A stretch of 64,000 nucleotides of DNA from Lepidurus packardi. Lineage: Eukaryota > Arthropoda > Branchiopoda > Notostraca > Triopsidae. Every line of letters starts with the position of its first letter. Positions within the stretch are counted from its first letter, which is position 1. Positions 46,667-58,520 of this stretch are shown one piece after another. The notes under the pieces are model-generated. The model saw only the letters and a program-made list of their open reading frames with translations, was not told where the DNA came from and ran no database searches. The stretch covers positions 11,470,001-11,534,000 of the forward strand of contig JAKZAN010000005.1 of assembly GCA_023053545.1 (NCBI GenBank), read 5' to 3'. The position numbers and the translations under genes were made by a program.

Positions 46667-49600
46667 TTATAACTGGATAATAGGCGTGTTTACGGCAACA
46701 GGTAGAAGATCGTGGATGCGTTCATCCTGCTCGCGCGCTTGCGCACTCCAATTGCCTGACGCATGCGCAGTAACATCCGCCAAGCGCGTCATTTTAACGG
46801 CTGCGCCCTTTAGTTTCCGCGGATCCAAGTTGGCGCCGATACTTTGGACGCCTTTCGCCAGTTTACTGCCTACGACCATCTTCTTCGCGTTCGCCAGGGC
46901 CACGCCCCCTAAATTGAACCCCTTTTTGAAGCTCAAAACATTGCTTTTGCCCAACGTAAACAAGTTGGAGGGCGTGGCTTGGCGGCTCGGGGCGGGGCTA
47001 GTGATGCTACCTTTAGGATTGGCTTGAAATCCTTGGAGTGCACCTTCGCTGTGCGAATTCTTCAAACTCAGATTCGGCAAATCGCATTCGGATGAAGAAC
47101 GTTTCTCTCCTTTAGCCACGCCCAGGAACAAGTTCCCGCCCTCTTGCAAGCTGCTCGCATTACTCTCTGCTTGGCTGCCGATCGTTTCTGAGGAATGTGA
47201 CCACTGCTTCGTGGTTCTGTGCAGGTTGACAACCGCGCCTGCGTCATCGTCATCTACATCTTCTCCGTTGATCAGAATCTCCGGAGTGGGAGATCTTTGG
47301 CTGTAGTTACAGCCAGGAGGCGGAGCTAGGCTCGAAGGCGTAGGTTTGGATACCGGCCACAAGATGGCAGTGCAACTGCGCCTGCGCAGAAGGTTTGATT
47401 TGCGTACGGGTTTGATTTGCACTGCTAAAATGCCGCAAACCGGGAGAAAACCCTCCGATATGGAGAGTAAGGATGTAGAATGGACTCGGTGGGGTAAAAT
47501 TGCCTTTAAGGGGCAAGCCGCCGGCGCTTCGACCTCGTCAGATGATTCGTTATCGGATTCCGTGTTGGAGGAGGAAGAAGGAACTCGGAAAGTTACAGTT
47601 AACGCTTTTTGATGGGCTCGCGCTAGTCTTTTGTTCTGCGCGGTTTGTAAGGTGGCCACCAAATCGGGAGGAAGGGGTAGCCCTAGGGTTAAATCGATAG
47701 CCAGCTGCCGAAAGGCGTCTTTGAATCGATTCACATAGAATCTGATAAAGAAAAACCCCAAAGAAGTCTTAGAAATGAAGGGAAATGGACAAAAAGTACT
47801 CCGTGTACCCGACACAAGGACGCAGGGCCCCGACAGAAGGACGCCGGAACCGACAAAAGGACGCCAAGTCCATAATCTTTCAAGGGACCAATAGAATTTC
47901 GAGTTTAATACGTATCTGCTCATTGGTTACGCGCCAACGAGATACGAAAGTGCTTAACCCGTATTGAAAAATACGTCATAAAGACTCCGGACTCCGACAT
48001 AAGGACGCCTAACCTAACTTAACCACATCAAACGTACCCGAATCTAACCAAACGTAACCTAACCTAACCACACCAAACGTAACCGAACCTAACCAAACGT
48101 AACCTAACCTAACCTTAGGACGTATTTGATCTGGCGTCCATGCGTCTGGGCCCGGCGTCCTTATGTCGAGTCGTCCTTGTGTCACGTTGCCATGGAAAAG
48201 CGCAGGAAAAAACACGGAAAAACGAAGGCAGGGAATTGCTGGGAAACAGAAGCCGTAAGCGAACTTGGCCAAATTTAGACTAGTTTGAAAAAGTTTGAAG
48301 TATGGCCGGAAAACGGGGGAAACAAAAGTCTTAGAAATGACGGGAAATGGACAAAAAGGACTCTGTGTACCCGACACAAGGACGCCGGTACCCGACAGAA
48401 GGACGCCGGGACCCGACAAAAGGACGCCAAGTCCATAATCTTTCAAGGGATCAATAGAATTTCGAGTTTAATACGTATCTGCCATTGGTTACGAGCCAAC
48501 GAGATACGAAAGTGCTTAACCCGTATTAAAAAATACAGTGGAACCTCTCTTAACGAGCATAATTCGTTCCAGAATCTTGCTCGTTATGTGAAACACTCGT
48601 TAAGCGAAACTGATGAGTCCCGGCTCACAAGTGACTCATACGTTACGTGACTTCCCTTTCTGCGTCACTCGTTATGCGAAATGTCGCTCGTTAAGGGAGC
48701 CATTTTTCACATTTTTTTTGCTCGTTATGCGAATTACTCGTTATGAGAGGTGCTCATTAAGAGAGGTTCCACTGTACGTCATAAAGACTCCGGACCCCGA
48801 CAAAAGGACGCCTAACCTAACCTAACCACACCAAACGTAACCGAACCTAACTTTATGACGTATTTGATCTGGCGTCCATGCGTCTGGGCCCGGCGTCCTT
48901 ATGTCGGGCCGTCCTTGTGTCACGTTGCCATGGAAAAAAAACACGGGAAAAACAAAGGCAGGAAATTGCTGGGAAACAGAAGCCGTAAGCGAACTTGGCC
49001 AAATTTAGACTGGTTTGAAAAAGTTTGAAGTATGGCCAGAAAACGGGGGAAACCTACCGATTGGCGGAGTAGACGCCGTCTTTTACCATTCCAGTGAATT
49101 TGCGTTGACCAGTACGGGTAAAATCGCCCTTCAGAGCATTAGTTCCTGCGTACTGACGACTTAAGATATCGCCATTGTTGGCCCACAGTGACTGCAAGGC
49201 GGCATTCAGTAACGGACCTAACGGAGCTTCATTGAGCGAAACGCCCACTCCTAACTTGGGTAGCTGCCTTTCCAAAACTAGTTTTCCCAACGCGGTCTGT
49301 CAATTCCCGAATAAATTTCATTAAAAAAAAAATTCATTAAAAATAAGACGCAAGTCGAAGAAAAACGGTTCTTTACCTGAACAACGTTGGTACGGTCTAA
49401 ACAATCCATACAATTAACACGGACGACGCCCTTTTGGATGCAGATATTGCCTTTAGTGTCTCGCCAGGTGAATCCATAGTCTCGTACCACTTCTTCAAGG
49501 GCATTTGTCAACTTGGACAGTTTTTCGAAGTTGAGTTTGCCGCATTGTTGGTGGAAATCGAAGGCGACATACACCAAACGCGGAGAATCGTACCGCAGCA

Positions 49601-51704
49601 CGTGTTCCAAGAAACTACGGCCGATCAGACGCTCCGGACCCGTATCGGAAACCAAGTTAACTATGGCAAGTCGACTATAGAAGGCCAATTCACGATCCAA
49701 ATGCAATGCGAAGGCCAACTGCGTCTCTCCCACATCTTAAAAAAAAAAAGAAAAAAAAAATTAACTAAAAAAAATTATCATCCCCAAATTAAGAGATAGC
49801 CAATCGTTCTTACTGCATATTATCTGTCTAATTTATTTTTTTCAAGAATATAATACGAAATTTACCGCGATCCAAAGTGGGGGTGGGGCTATACTTAATG
49901 CCGGCCGTTTGGCTCCAAAAAACCGGTATCGATCCACGTAATTGGACCCATGACAAAACATGTTGTCCCCAAGCTAGAATCTGCTCCGTTTCGACATGGT
50001 TGGCCACGTGACCATCTTCATCCACGCCCCTTCTTAAATACCGAGTACCCGCCCTTCCGACATTGCGTCGACTGATCAATGCGAGGATCAAGGGCTTGCA
50101 GGGGCCTATTGGTAGCACGGGACTACAGGGCGGAATACTAATCTACGATTCCATAAAGAATTTAGATTTTCTTAACTCGAAAAAACTTTTTTTTTTACAT
50201 TTTTTTTGTATCTTGTATCTTTTTTTTTCTTTTTTAAATAAAATTCCGAGTTTTGGGAACGTAATTCAACTTACTTCTTCTATTTGGATATACCCCTGGA
50301 TAATAGGTTGGACCCAAGTGTCGACCAGGGGACTATCTTGCGTTGTGAGATCTTTTAGCCACGTGGCGTTCCAGAAATAGCGATTATCTGCTCTTCGCCA
50401 AACGGGAATGTTTGAATGGACGTTAATTTGTTCGTTAGCCAATGCTAATCTTTGTAGGGAGTGAGTTAAGAGCCCGTTGGGAGAGAAATAGAAGGAATCG
50501 GTGCCGTTAAACAGACGACATACCTCTTCCAGTAGTCTTTGCTCGGTTCTGTCCACAAACCCGACCTGAAATGGATATAAAAACGGCTTAATTGTGTTTT
50601 CATAAAACGGTTTTTGCATAATTGTGACCTACATGGAAATAACGTTAAAATAGCTTTCTTTTGACACCACAATCATAAGTGTGAGACTAGAAATTGAATT
50701 TTAACTGAATTTTCAACTTTTCGGTGCATTGCGGATTCGGTTCCGGTTCCGGTTTGAGACGCCTAAGGCATTGTGCAGCGGAACCGCAGTACCTTCAAAA
50801 CTTGTATACTCGTTAAAGACCACCTGCTTCAGCTAGAAAGCTCGTTTTTTTATAGAAACTTGGGCGGCATTCAACACAATCGAATATCTTGTTCAACTTT
50901 CTACCTATTGCACACTGAAAGGGCTACAAGCATGTAAACTTTGATCCCAATGCATTTCTTATGGGAGTTTTAGAACTAAACGAAAATAAATATCTCGGTT
51001 ACCACTCAAAGACAACATAGGAACTCTGATGCCAGATATATTAGCTAAAGCTACCCTATAACATACATATTTTGTTCTGGAATAAATTTTTTAAAAAAAT
51101 AAAGAAGCTTTTAGAGGATGACTCACTTGGCCTGTAGCTAAAGCTGCGGCTTTCTCTGTGGTACTTTTGATCGTTCTCGTGGCGGATTTTAACGTGCCCC
51201 AGGTTCTATGGAAGCTCCGGGCACTGCCAAAGTCGTGAGCGGAATGTTTTTGACAAGGAAGGAGATCTAAAGGCCAAGGCGATGCTTCCAAGCTGAGTGA
51301 AATCAAAGCGACTTGGGTGATTTTATAAATCATGGCATTTTGGCCAGGTAAGCTGCCTACGGCTGCACATCTTTCAATGACTAGTAATTGCGATGACTCG
51401 GATTCTAAGCCAAACCACCAATTAATTTTGAAATAAGGTAATTTTGAACTTAAATTACTTGGAAAGCATATAAATTTGCCAATAATGCCATAAACTAAGC
51501 CAATACATCTCGGATCGTTGGCAGACGTCAAATCCCAGCCTAAATGTATTTAACTAGTATACTTAAAATGTGAATTAGGAAATTTTTACCGCTACGGCAT
51601 TCTAATTTTCCAGTTTTTCGACAACACCATAAACTATGTTCTTGTTTATGGAAAATGTAATAGTCGTCCGTTTCCAAGAACTCTATATCAGGAAGTTGAT
51701 CCAT
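46667..51704 (-). CDS. INPP5F: INPP5F/Sac2 inositol 4-phosphatase
   Basis: Seven exons: 51704-51590, 51539-51127, 50565-50275, 50142-49866, 49735-49377, 49296-49058 and 47741-46667, giving 922 residues with consistent phases. Sac2 removes the 4-phosphate of phosphoinositides on endosomes. The Sac domain covers about residues 50-590. Landmarks are DDRYFW-like ADNRYFWNATWLKDL, ILALISRRNVGRAGTRYLRR, GSIPVFWSQ, the catalytic CX5R loop RVNCMDCLDRTNVVQ, WANNGD, QYAGTNALKGDFTRTGQRKF and YVNRFKDAFRQLAIDL; the latter two are close to the human INPP5F sequence as I recall it, not to SACM1L. The last exon (358 codons) is low-complexity and Ser-rich, and I see no clear hSac2 homodimerisation domain. The 1.3-kb last intron is full of repeats. 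It shares a 284-bp divergent promoter with BUD31. Confidence 0.92.
47767..49052. repeat. Tandem intronic duplication of an AAGGACGCC element
   Basis: Copy 1 runs about 47767-48328 and copy 2 about 48329-49052; both start gtcttagaaatga and end with the phrase gccagaaaacgggggaaac (one base differs in copy 1). Each holds an element with repeated AAGGACGCC arms and CCTAACCTAACC strings. Copy 2 is interrupted by a 239-bp MITE and has a shorter CCTAACC section. Confidence 0.82.
48536..48774. mobile_element. pogo/Tigger-like MITE
   Basis: A 239-bp element with near-perfect inverted ends: CAGTGGAACCTCTCTTAACG at the left and the complement (one mismatch in 23) at the right, flanked by TA on both sides. 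Copy 1 of the surrounding duplication shows the empty site aaaaatacgtcataaagac with a single TA. Ends of the CAGTxxAACCTC type with a TA target belong to pogo/Tigger DNA transposons. Inside, CTCGTTATG(C)GAA recurs several times. Confidence 0.88.
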
Positions 51705-51988
51705 AGCTTGAAGCGTTAACGCGTAATGTCAAACAGAACTTAATTGTCACAGTTTTACTGAAATTTCACACAAACCACGCTCACTAATTACTGTTTTGGT
51801 GTGGTTTTCTTTGTTGACTAATCGTTGTGTACTGCAAAGCAGAGGCGTGACCGGAGGATTAATCGATCTATACTTGTAATTCCTACAGCCTTCCGATTTT
51901 TGGGGATCGATATCTAGCCCACATTACCGTTTTGACACAAAACAAATCGTGAATTTCGCTTCAAAACACGCTATTCAAGTAAATTAAG
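51705..51988. promoter_or_regulatory. Divergent promoter INPP5F / BUD31
   Basis: 284 bp separate the two start codons; both 5' leaders and core promoters must lie here. No TATA box is evident. Confidence 0.6.
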
Positions 51989-52727
51989 ATGCCAAAAGTG
52001 CGCACCAGGACCAGGAAGCCTCCTCCGGAAGGTTGGGAACTCATTGAACCCACCTTGGAAGAATTGGAGCAGAAAATGCGTGAAGGTAAACCTTAAATTT
52101 GGAAAGTTTACTCTAAAATTGTCATATTTTCGCGCTTAACTAGCTGAAACCGAAACACATGAAGGGAAGCGTGTTGTTGAATCACTCTGGCCCATCTTTA
52201 AGATCCATCACCAGAAATCTCGCTACATTTACGACTTATATCATCGTCGTAAAGCCATCAGCAAAGGTAGATTCTAAGCAAATGCAAGAAATTAGGGTGA
52301 TTGTAAGCCTTTGTCTCGTTCATTAGAGCTGTACGACTACTGCATACGTGAGAATATTGCAGATCAGAACTTGATAGCTAAATGGAAAAAGCAAGGTTAC
52401 GAGAATTTGTGCTGTTTGCGTTGCATCCAAACCAGAGACACAAATTTCGCCACGAATTGTATCTGCCGCGTTCCCAAAAGCAAACTTGAAGAAGTAATTA
52501 ACGTTCTTATAACTTCATTTTACACTAAGGAATCCCTTATATCTCTAACCTTAATCTCAGAAATGTCTTTTAAAGTTCTGATTTGTATGGAAATTTTCTA
52601 AGATTATTAACAGATGTTTTAAGTATTTTTTGGGGAATTTGAGTCCGTTGTTCTAATTCTCTTATTTTTAATTTAGGGTCGTATAGTGGAATGTGTCCAT
52701 TGCGGTTGCCGTGGTTGCTCGGGCTAA
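51989..52727 (+). CDS. BUD31: Splicing factor BUD31
   Basis: Exons 51989-52085, 52144-52266, 52327-52493 and 52677-52727 give 145 residues, against 144 in human. BUD31 (G10) is a core component of the spliceosome's Bact/NTC-related complex. The start [20 protein letters not shown], the HKK/R-rich middle ([20 protein letters not shown]) and the C-terminal cysteine cluster ([28 protein letters not shown]) are all as in the family and coordinate zinc. Introns are 58, 60 and 183 nt. Its stop lies 93 bp from the stop of the tail-to-tail CRLF3 gene; AATAAA at about 52767 is the likely poly(A) signal. Confidence 0.97.
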
Positions 52728-52820
52728 AGTTTGACCATTCTTCTATTTTTTTTTTCTATCTTTTAAATAAAATTTAAATTGTAAGGTTTTTGGACGAAGA
52801 AAATACAATTTTTTCCTCAT

Positions 52821-54972
52821 TTATTCCACTTTGACTTTCACGCCCTCCACACTCAGGTTCAACGCAAAATAAACGCTTAATGTAGGACAGTGTAGCCTCC
52901 AATCCACACTCAAACGTTTATCTTCAGTGCTAATAAGCACTCTTAGCAGCGAATTCTCCAAATCTTCTGACACTTTCTCTAAAACGAAGCTCACCTGACT
53001 GGTTTTCGACAAAGGAACTGCTAGTCCGATCACCTCAACGCCGTTAACCAAAACAGAACCTTTTACAAACGTTACAATACAATTATAGTCAAACTAATCC
53101 ATAATTTTCCGATTGTTACCTAAAGCGGTCAGAAATAACGTTCCTGGCTGTACCAATCCTCCTCCTTGCACCCATTGCTCCACCAATCCTATACCGTCGC
53201 CTTCTGCTAACTTCCCTTCTCCAAAAAACTTTAAAAAATAAACAAATTATTATAAAAGCAAAATTTGAGTCAAGAAAGTTCAATTTTTACTCGAAAAGTA
53301 ATTTCGCAACCCGGTTGCAGTTGAGGTGAGGATGAATACAAGTAGGCGGGGCCAGAACCTGTCCTACTGGCCAATGTACAATCTTCTTCTAATAGATACG
53401 TCTCAAAACAGGGCGAAAACCCTGAAAGAATCATACGCAACACATTTTGTATTAATTATAATTATATAAATAAATAATTATTTATTTGATTCATTAGTTA
53501 GATTAATTAAAAATTAATTAGCTTACGATATAAAGGTAAGCTAGTGCAAGAAGCTATGGGAGTAGACGGCGGTCCCCAGATTTCCCCATTTTCTTTCTTG
53601 GCAAAAACACGAAACGTGTACAGAACGCCCGGTAGGAGGGGCTTCATGATAAACTCGCTAGATGGCCCTACATACGTTTCTTGCCAAGCTTCTTCGCCTG
53701 CTTTCTGCATTTCTAAGCGGAACGTAAAAGCCGACGTTTCTTCTAATAAACTCTCGTTGTCATGTTCCAGCATCTGCCATTGGAGAAATAAGGCGCCTGG
53801 ACGCTCGGCGATCGTGGTTAAATGAAAGGGACTTAACTTCCCTACTTTCCCAAACTGTTCTATGATTGACGTAGCTTGGTGGAGGGAGTTAAGGCTCAAA
53901 TTTGACGTAATAAACGACACATCGTTGAATTGCGTGGAAGGTAACGGAAAATTCAAAAAAGAAGCTTTATTGGGCCAATTAATGGCACCGGTAGCATCAA
54001 CGTCTTGAAGTAGACCTCGACAGACTTTGCTGCGTATCTCTAGCAATTTCTTTTGTGCTTTGATGGGTTTTAGCGTTTTAGAACGCAATATGCACACTTG
54101 GGACTTTAATTCGTCCCTTCGTCGACTCACTGAGCGGATTAAAGCGCCTAAAACCTTGTCTAATGCATCGTCTATGTCCAGTAACGCTTTATTGGTGGAT
54201 TCTGTGACCTAAATGAACAGAAATTTCATTTTCTTGTAAAGAGAATTTTGATGAGTTTTAAAACAGATGTTCACTTGTTTTTCAGCTTCAGAAGCGGCTT
54301 GCAAACGTTCATCTAGTTGCGTGACATAATTCCGAACGTTTTCTACAGAGTTTTCCACTACGTTAGGACTGAACAATTATTTACTGATTAACAACTGTTT
54401 TACGAGAAAATAAGAGATTTTTACGGATCTGGAAGGGGTTGAACTTGGTAAACGCACTCCATTGGTAGGATGTCGGCAAGGGGCGGGGCTGATGGTGACG
54501 CCAACTTTGACTTTTTGGCCGTTGACGGAGAGCAGTACCTTTTAGTTTCCTTTTCCATGCATATTGAGCAATATTGGACCCAATCAACTACGTCTTTGAC
54601 CATACTACGCCAATAAAAGTGGGCTTCGATGCGTTCTAACGTTTTCTTCTGACCACAATGTAGAACGGCACCTTCTGGAGCGTGGCAATCCTTGAAAATG
54701 CGCCTTTTGCTGTCGTCATCCAGGACTACCAAGCGCTGTTTCTGTTTATCCCGGCCCACATAATACAATTGGTTGTTGATGAGCGCAAAATTAGCCGCAG
54801 CTTTGCGTAAGGTTCGTTTCTGATTTGCCTTCATGCCCGGTAAATACTTTCCGGAAGTTAGGAACAGCGAAATGTTCGCAAAAGACGTAGTCTTCTCGTT
54901 GTCTTCAAGCTTCATGTCGTCCAGTAAAGGGGCGGGGCTTAGGGTTTCGAGCATGGGTAGTTCTTCACCCAT
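52821..54972 (-). CDS. Integrase-H2C2 / CRLF3 fusion protein
   Basis: Six exons: 54972-54425, 54368-54275, 54208-53527, 53421-53291, 53228-53120 and 53059-52821; 600 residues, phases consistent throughout. Residues 1-183 come from one exon: a retroelement integrase zinc-binding domain with the set H97, H105, C135, C138 (KTLERIEAHFYWRSMVKDVV between them), ending in what looks like the start of an integrase core (MECVYQVQPLPDP). The rest is CRLF3: N-terminal coiled coil (VENSVENVRNYVTQLDERLQ), an FN3 domain (LFLQWQMLEHDNES, YTFRVFAKKENGEIWGPPST) and a C-terminal SPRY-like part (VLVNGVEVIGLAVPLSKTSQ). CRLF3 is a cytokine-receptor-like protein linked to neuroprotection in insects. Other CRLF3 proteins, as I recall, begin near the coiled coil. 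A 5' exon may exist (acceptor at about 54985). Confidence 0.8.
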
Positions 54973-55670
54973 GTTTTCGGTCCCTAAACAATAACACTAT
55001 GAAAATACGAATTTCTGAATAAGTTAACGCTCGAATCAGATAGAAATTATTCACTTACTACATCTTATTAATTACATAATTTTGGAAAGGAGTTTTCACA
55101 GTAATGGGGAAGAAATAACGGAATTATCTAAGACTTGAGAGAGTGGAAAATTTGTTCCGCATCTAGATAAGGTCCGCCATGACAGAGGTGGGACAGCGTT
55201 TGGCAACAAACGCCCGAGTTCACCGAGTATCCGTACCCTTCCCGAGGGTTCCGAGCCCTTTGCAAACCGCTGCAATAGCTAGGTTGGCCGCTCGGCGCGC
55301 TTTTCAAATATAAATGTAAACAATCGAAAAAAACAATAAAAATTTTAGTAAACTAGTTGACAGAAAATACTATAAAAGCTATTCCCAGATCACAAGAGTT
55401 CAAAAAGACTCTTCAAAAATACAAAAGTAGATGAATTACAAACAATCCTTTGATTTGAAGCAAATTAATGTGAAATATATATTTACTAATTGCACACAAA
55501 ACACTTTAAATTATCAAGTTCAACAATACAAAATCCTTTTTCATTATTCTCCACCTTTTCTTCCTCACTTTCCTTTAAAAAGGTTAAAAATGTACAGAAA
55601 CAGGCAGTGAACCAGTTCAACACTTAGCCACTCTTTGATTGAAACATAAAGTACAGTACTTAATTGAAGC
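54973..55670. other. Intergenic region 5' of the fusion gene
   Basis: No coding exon recognised. An acceptor-like TTTAG|GG lies 12 bp before the fusion gene's ATG, so a 5' leader exon probably lies here. A GC-rich patch at 55160-55310 may be its promoter. Confidence 0.45.
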
Positions 55671-56621
55671 TTAGCTTAACAACACACGCAATTGTTCTCG
55701 AGTGTCATCTGGATTTCTAACAACATGACCAATCGTCCTAGCATCGCTGTAAATTTCATAATCGTTACCCCCAGGCGCAGTTTTATCCCCAAAGAAATGG
55801 ATATCCCTAAAACCGTCTTTCTCAACGTATCTCAGCGCGTACGTTTTATCCCAGCCTTGGGGAAAGACGTCAAAACTAATTTGTCCGCCTATACTGAACA
55901 CGAGACCCAAGTCGGAAAATTCCTCGCGTAATTTAGTGACGAATTTCTGTCGTACGCCGTGGATTTCGTCATAGACAGCGAACTCGTCTCGCTCGGCTTG
56001 AGTGCAACTCCGACCGACGGGGCAAACGTTGATCAAACCGTTTCGGAATTCGATAAAAGTGCCTCTCTTGATGGGTAAAGTGATATCGGACATGTATTTA
56101 AGCGCGTAGTTGATAAAACGTTGCAGTTTTTCTTCGCCAACGTGGGCTTGGATACTCTAAAGTTCAATAATCTAATTATTAATTAGTTTCTATTAAACAG
56201 TTTGAAATAATAATGTCTCTTAAAGAGATTTGGAGAGCTTTACCATTTGGCCAATAAGTTCTCCATTTTTATAAGCGACAAGACCGTTCTCGGCGAAGAC
56301 ATAGTCGTATTTCTTGATTACTAAGGAAACATCGGGTAAATTAAGAGTTTAAAATGGGAACTGAGTGGTTTTACCATCCATTCCGCCCATTTGCTCGGCG
56401 ATTTTGGATAAATCTGAGCCTCCAACGATTCCCGTTGTCACCTTGGGTTTAACTTCGTTAAGCAGGAATTCTTCCATTTCTGGCGTAATACTCTAAGCGA
56501 ATTTAAGCCCGAGATCTTAGATCGTAATTTTAAAAAATTCATACAATTTACAAACCTGGCGTGGCGCAGTCAGAGTTCCGTCTACGTCAAATAAGCACAG
56601 GATTTCGGACTTAGAAGTCAT
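55671..56621 (-). CDS. PMM2: Phosphomannomutase
   Basis: Exons 56621-56556, 56492-56375, 56320-56244 and 56156-55671 give 248 residues (human PMM2 has 246). The enzyme interconverts mannose 6-phosphate and mannose 1-phosphate in the cytosol, feeding GDP-mannose for glycosylation. The HAD nucleophile motif DVDGTLT is at residues 12-18. Cap and substrate-binding motifs are present: [64 protein letters not shown], and the second core motif [17 protein letters not shown]. All catalytic residues are in place. It shares a 340-bp divergent promoter with CPSF4. Confidence 0.96.
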
Positions 56622-56961
56622 TTTTTGCACAGTTTTACACTATTTTAACCAACCCCAGACTAGATAACGGAATGAGTGATGAATCTAATCACGTTCGACG
56701 TGTCAACATTAAAATAGCGATTATTTTCCACTATTTTAATCCAAAACGGAATGCTTACGCCATCTGCTAGCGTTTGAAATAACCACCAATTTCAGCTCAG
56801 GAAACGGACAGACGAGCGAATGGTGAAGCGGCTCGCAAGACGAATCTGTTATCGAATCGCAAATTTCGCATGGGTTTGTTTGGTGCTTTCGTTTGAATGA
56901 CCAAAAATCCTTATTTTTCTTGCTTTTAGTAGTGTAAAATACCTATTTCGAAACTTTCAAA
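56622..56961. promoter_or_regulatory. Divergent promoter PMM / CPSF4
   Basis: 340 bp separate the start codons of the two housekeeping genes. The part 56800-56870 is the most GC-rich. No TATA box seen at a fitting distance. Confidence 0.6.
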
Positions 56962-58394
56962 ATGGAGAAGATAATATCTGATGTAGTAGGTGCGAAGTTT
57001 GACATGGAAACAGCATTGGAACAACAATTAGGCGCTATAAATTTGCCTTTCCCTGGCATGGACAGTAAGAAATTTTCTTTTTCTTCCGAACCTCTTGTTC
57101 TTTTAGTATTCTTTCTCGTTAATCTGCTTCGTCATCTTATCTCACCTTCTGTTCGACTATTATAAGCTGTCAATAACCTTTTTTCATACATTTTAATAGA
57201 TTCCATGCCAATCTTAATAATAATGAAAGGAGATTTAACTATTTTCAATTATTTTAGAGTCGACCGCCAGCGTTTGTGTACCGTATAGTAGAGGACAATG
57301 TCCGCGAGGTCCTTACTGTCCTTACCGTCACATTAGAGGCGATCGAACTATCGTATGCAAGCATTGGCTCCGCGGTCTTTGCAAAAAGGGCGATCAGTGC
57401 GAATTCTTACACGAATACGACATGACCAAGATGCCTGAATGTTACTTTTACGCCAGATTCAGTAAAATCCCCAAATCAAATTCAAAATATTTCCCATATT
57501 CTCTTCACTTTTAACCAACTTTCCCATTCTAGACGCTTGCCACAACAAAGAATGTCCGTTTTTACACATTGATCCAGAGTCGAAAATCCGAGATTGTCCA
57601 TGGTACGACCGAGGATTTTGTCGTCACGGTCCCACATGTCGTCACCGTCACGTACGACGCGTTTTGTGCATGAATTACGCCTCCGGATTCTGCCCTGAAG
57701 GCCCAGGTTGCAAATTCATGCAGTAATGTCATTCCAAAGTCTAGTTTTTCTCTTTATTAACGCCATCTTTCTTTAGTCCTCGGTTTGAATTACCTCCGAT
57801 GCCGGAGGATATGAAGCAAGGCGGCAAGAAATCAGTCATAGTCTGCCATTATTGCGGAGAATCAGGACACAAAGCGTTACAATGTCCCAAAATGCCTGGC
57901 GAAGCTCGTGAAGTGCTCATGCGACCCCATGAAATGCTCCCTAACATGAACAAATACGGTTCGCATGGCGGAAACGATGGACCCAACCATAACATGGACC
58001 ACCGAGGTCGAGATCGAGGTGAACGAGGACCCCCTCGACCTCTAGAAGAAGTCACGTGCTTCAAAGTAAGCTTAAATGTTCATTTGTGTCCTGATATTCG
58101 TTACTAAACTCATTTTAATCCTTTTAAAACGTTAAATTTGCTGTTTAATGAGTTTTCTAAGCTTTTGATTTTGATTTATTGATTTTGATTTATTGAACTT
58201 TCTAGTTAAACAAGAATTTTTATCGTTAATTAACTTTAAAAAGCATTAAACTGCAGTTTAAACCCGTTTCACCCTTAATTGTTTTATTTATTATTTATTT
58301 TTGGCAGTGTGGCGACAAAGGTCATTATGCAAATAAGTGCCCCAAAGGTCACTTAGCGTTTTTGAGCCAAGGCGGCGGAGGTCCACGACGATAA
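56962..58394 (+). CDS. CPSF4: Cleavage and polyadenylation specificity factor 30 kDa subunit
   Basis: Exons 56962-57064, 57258-57461, 57533-57722, 57777-58065 and 58308-58394 give 290 residues. CPSF4 (Clipper in flies) recognises AAUAAA within the polyadenylation complex. The protein has five CCCH zinc fingers between about residues 35 and 165 (for example CKHWLRGLCKKGDQCEFLH, CPWYDRGFCRHGPTCRHRH), then two CCHC zinc knuckles: CHYCGESGHKALQC and CGDKGHYANKC, separated by a Gly/Arg/Asn-rich linker of about 55 residues. Human CPSF4 has one knuckle and the fly protein, as I recall, two. The start MEKIISDVVGAKFDMETALE is near that of other animals. Its stop lies 126 bp from the stop of RING1, tail to tail. 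Confidence 0.96.
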
Positions 58395-58520
58395 CTCGCT
58401 TTTGTTTAACCGAAATTTTTGTATTCGTTCCGGTCATTACACAATTACATAAAAAGAAAAACGTTTTCCAAATATTTGTACAAAATCTGTAGTAAAAAAG
58501 AATAAATAAAACGAAGCTTT

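Noticed and set aside
46686..47700. Plus-strand ORFs over the last INPP5F exon
   Set aside because: Opposite strand of a long coding exon; the minus frame continues the Sac domain (YVNRFKDAFRQ).
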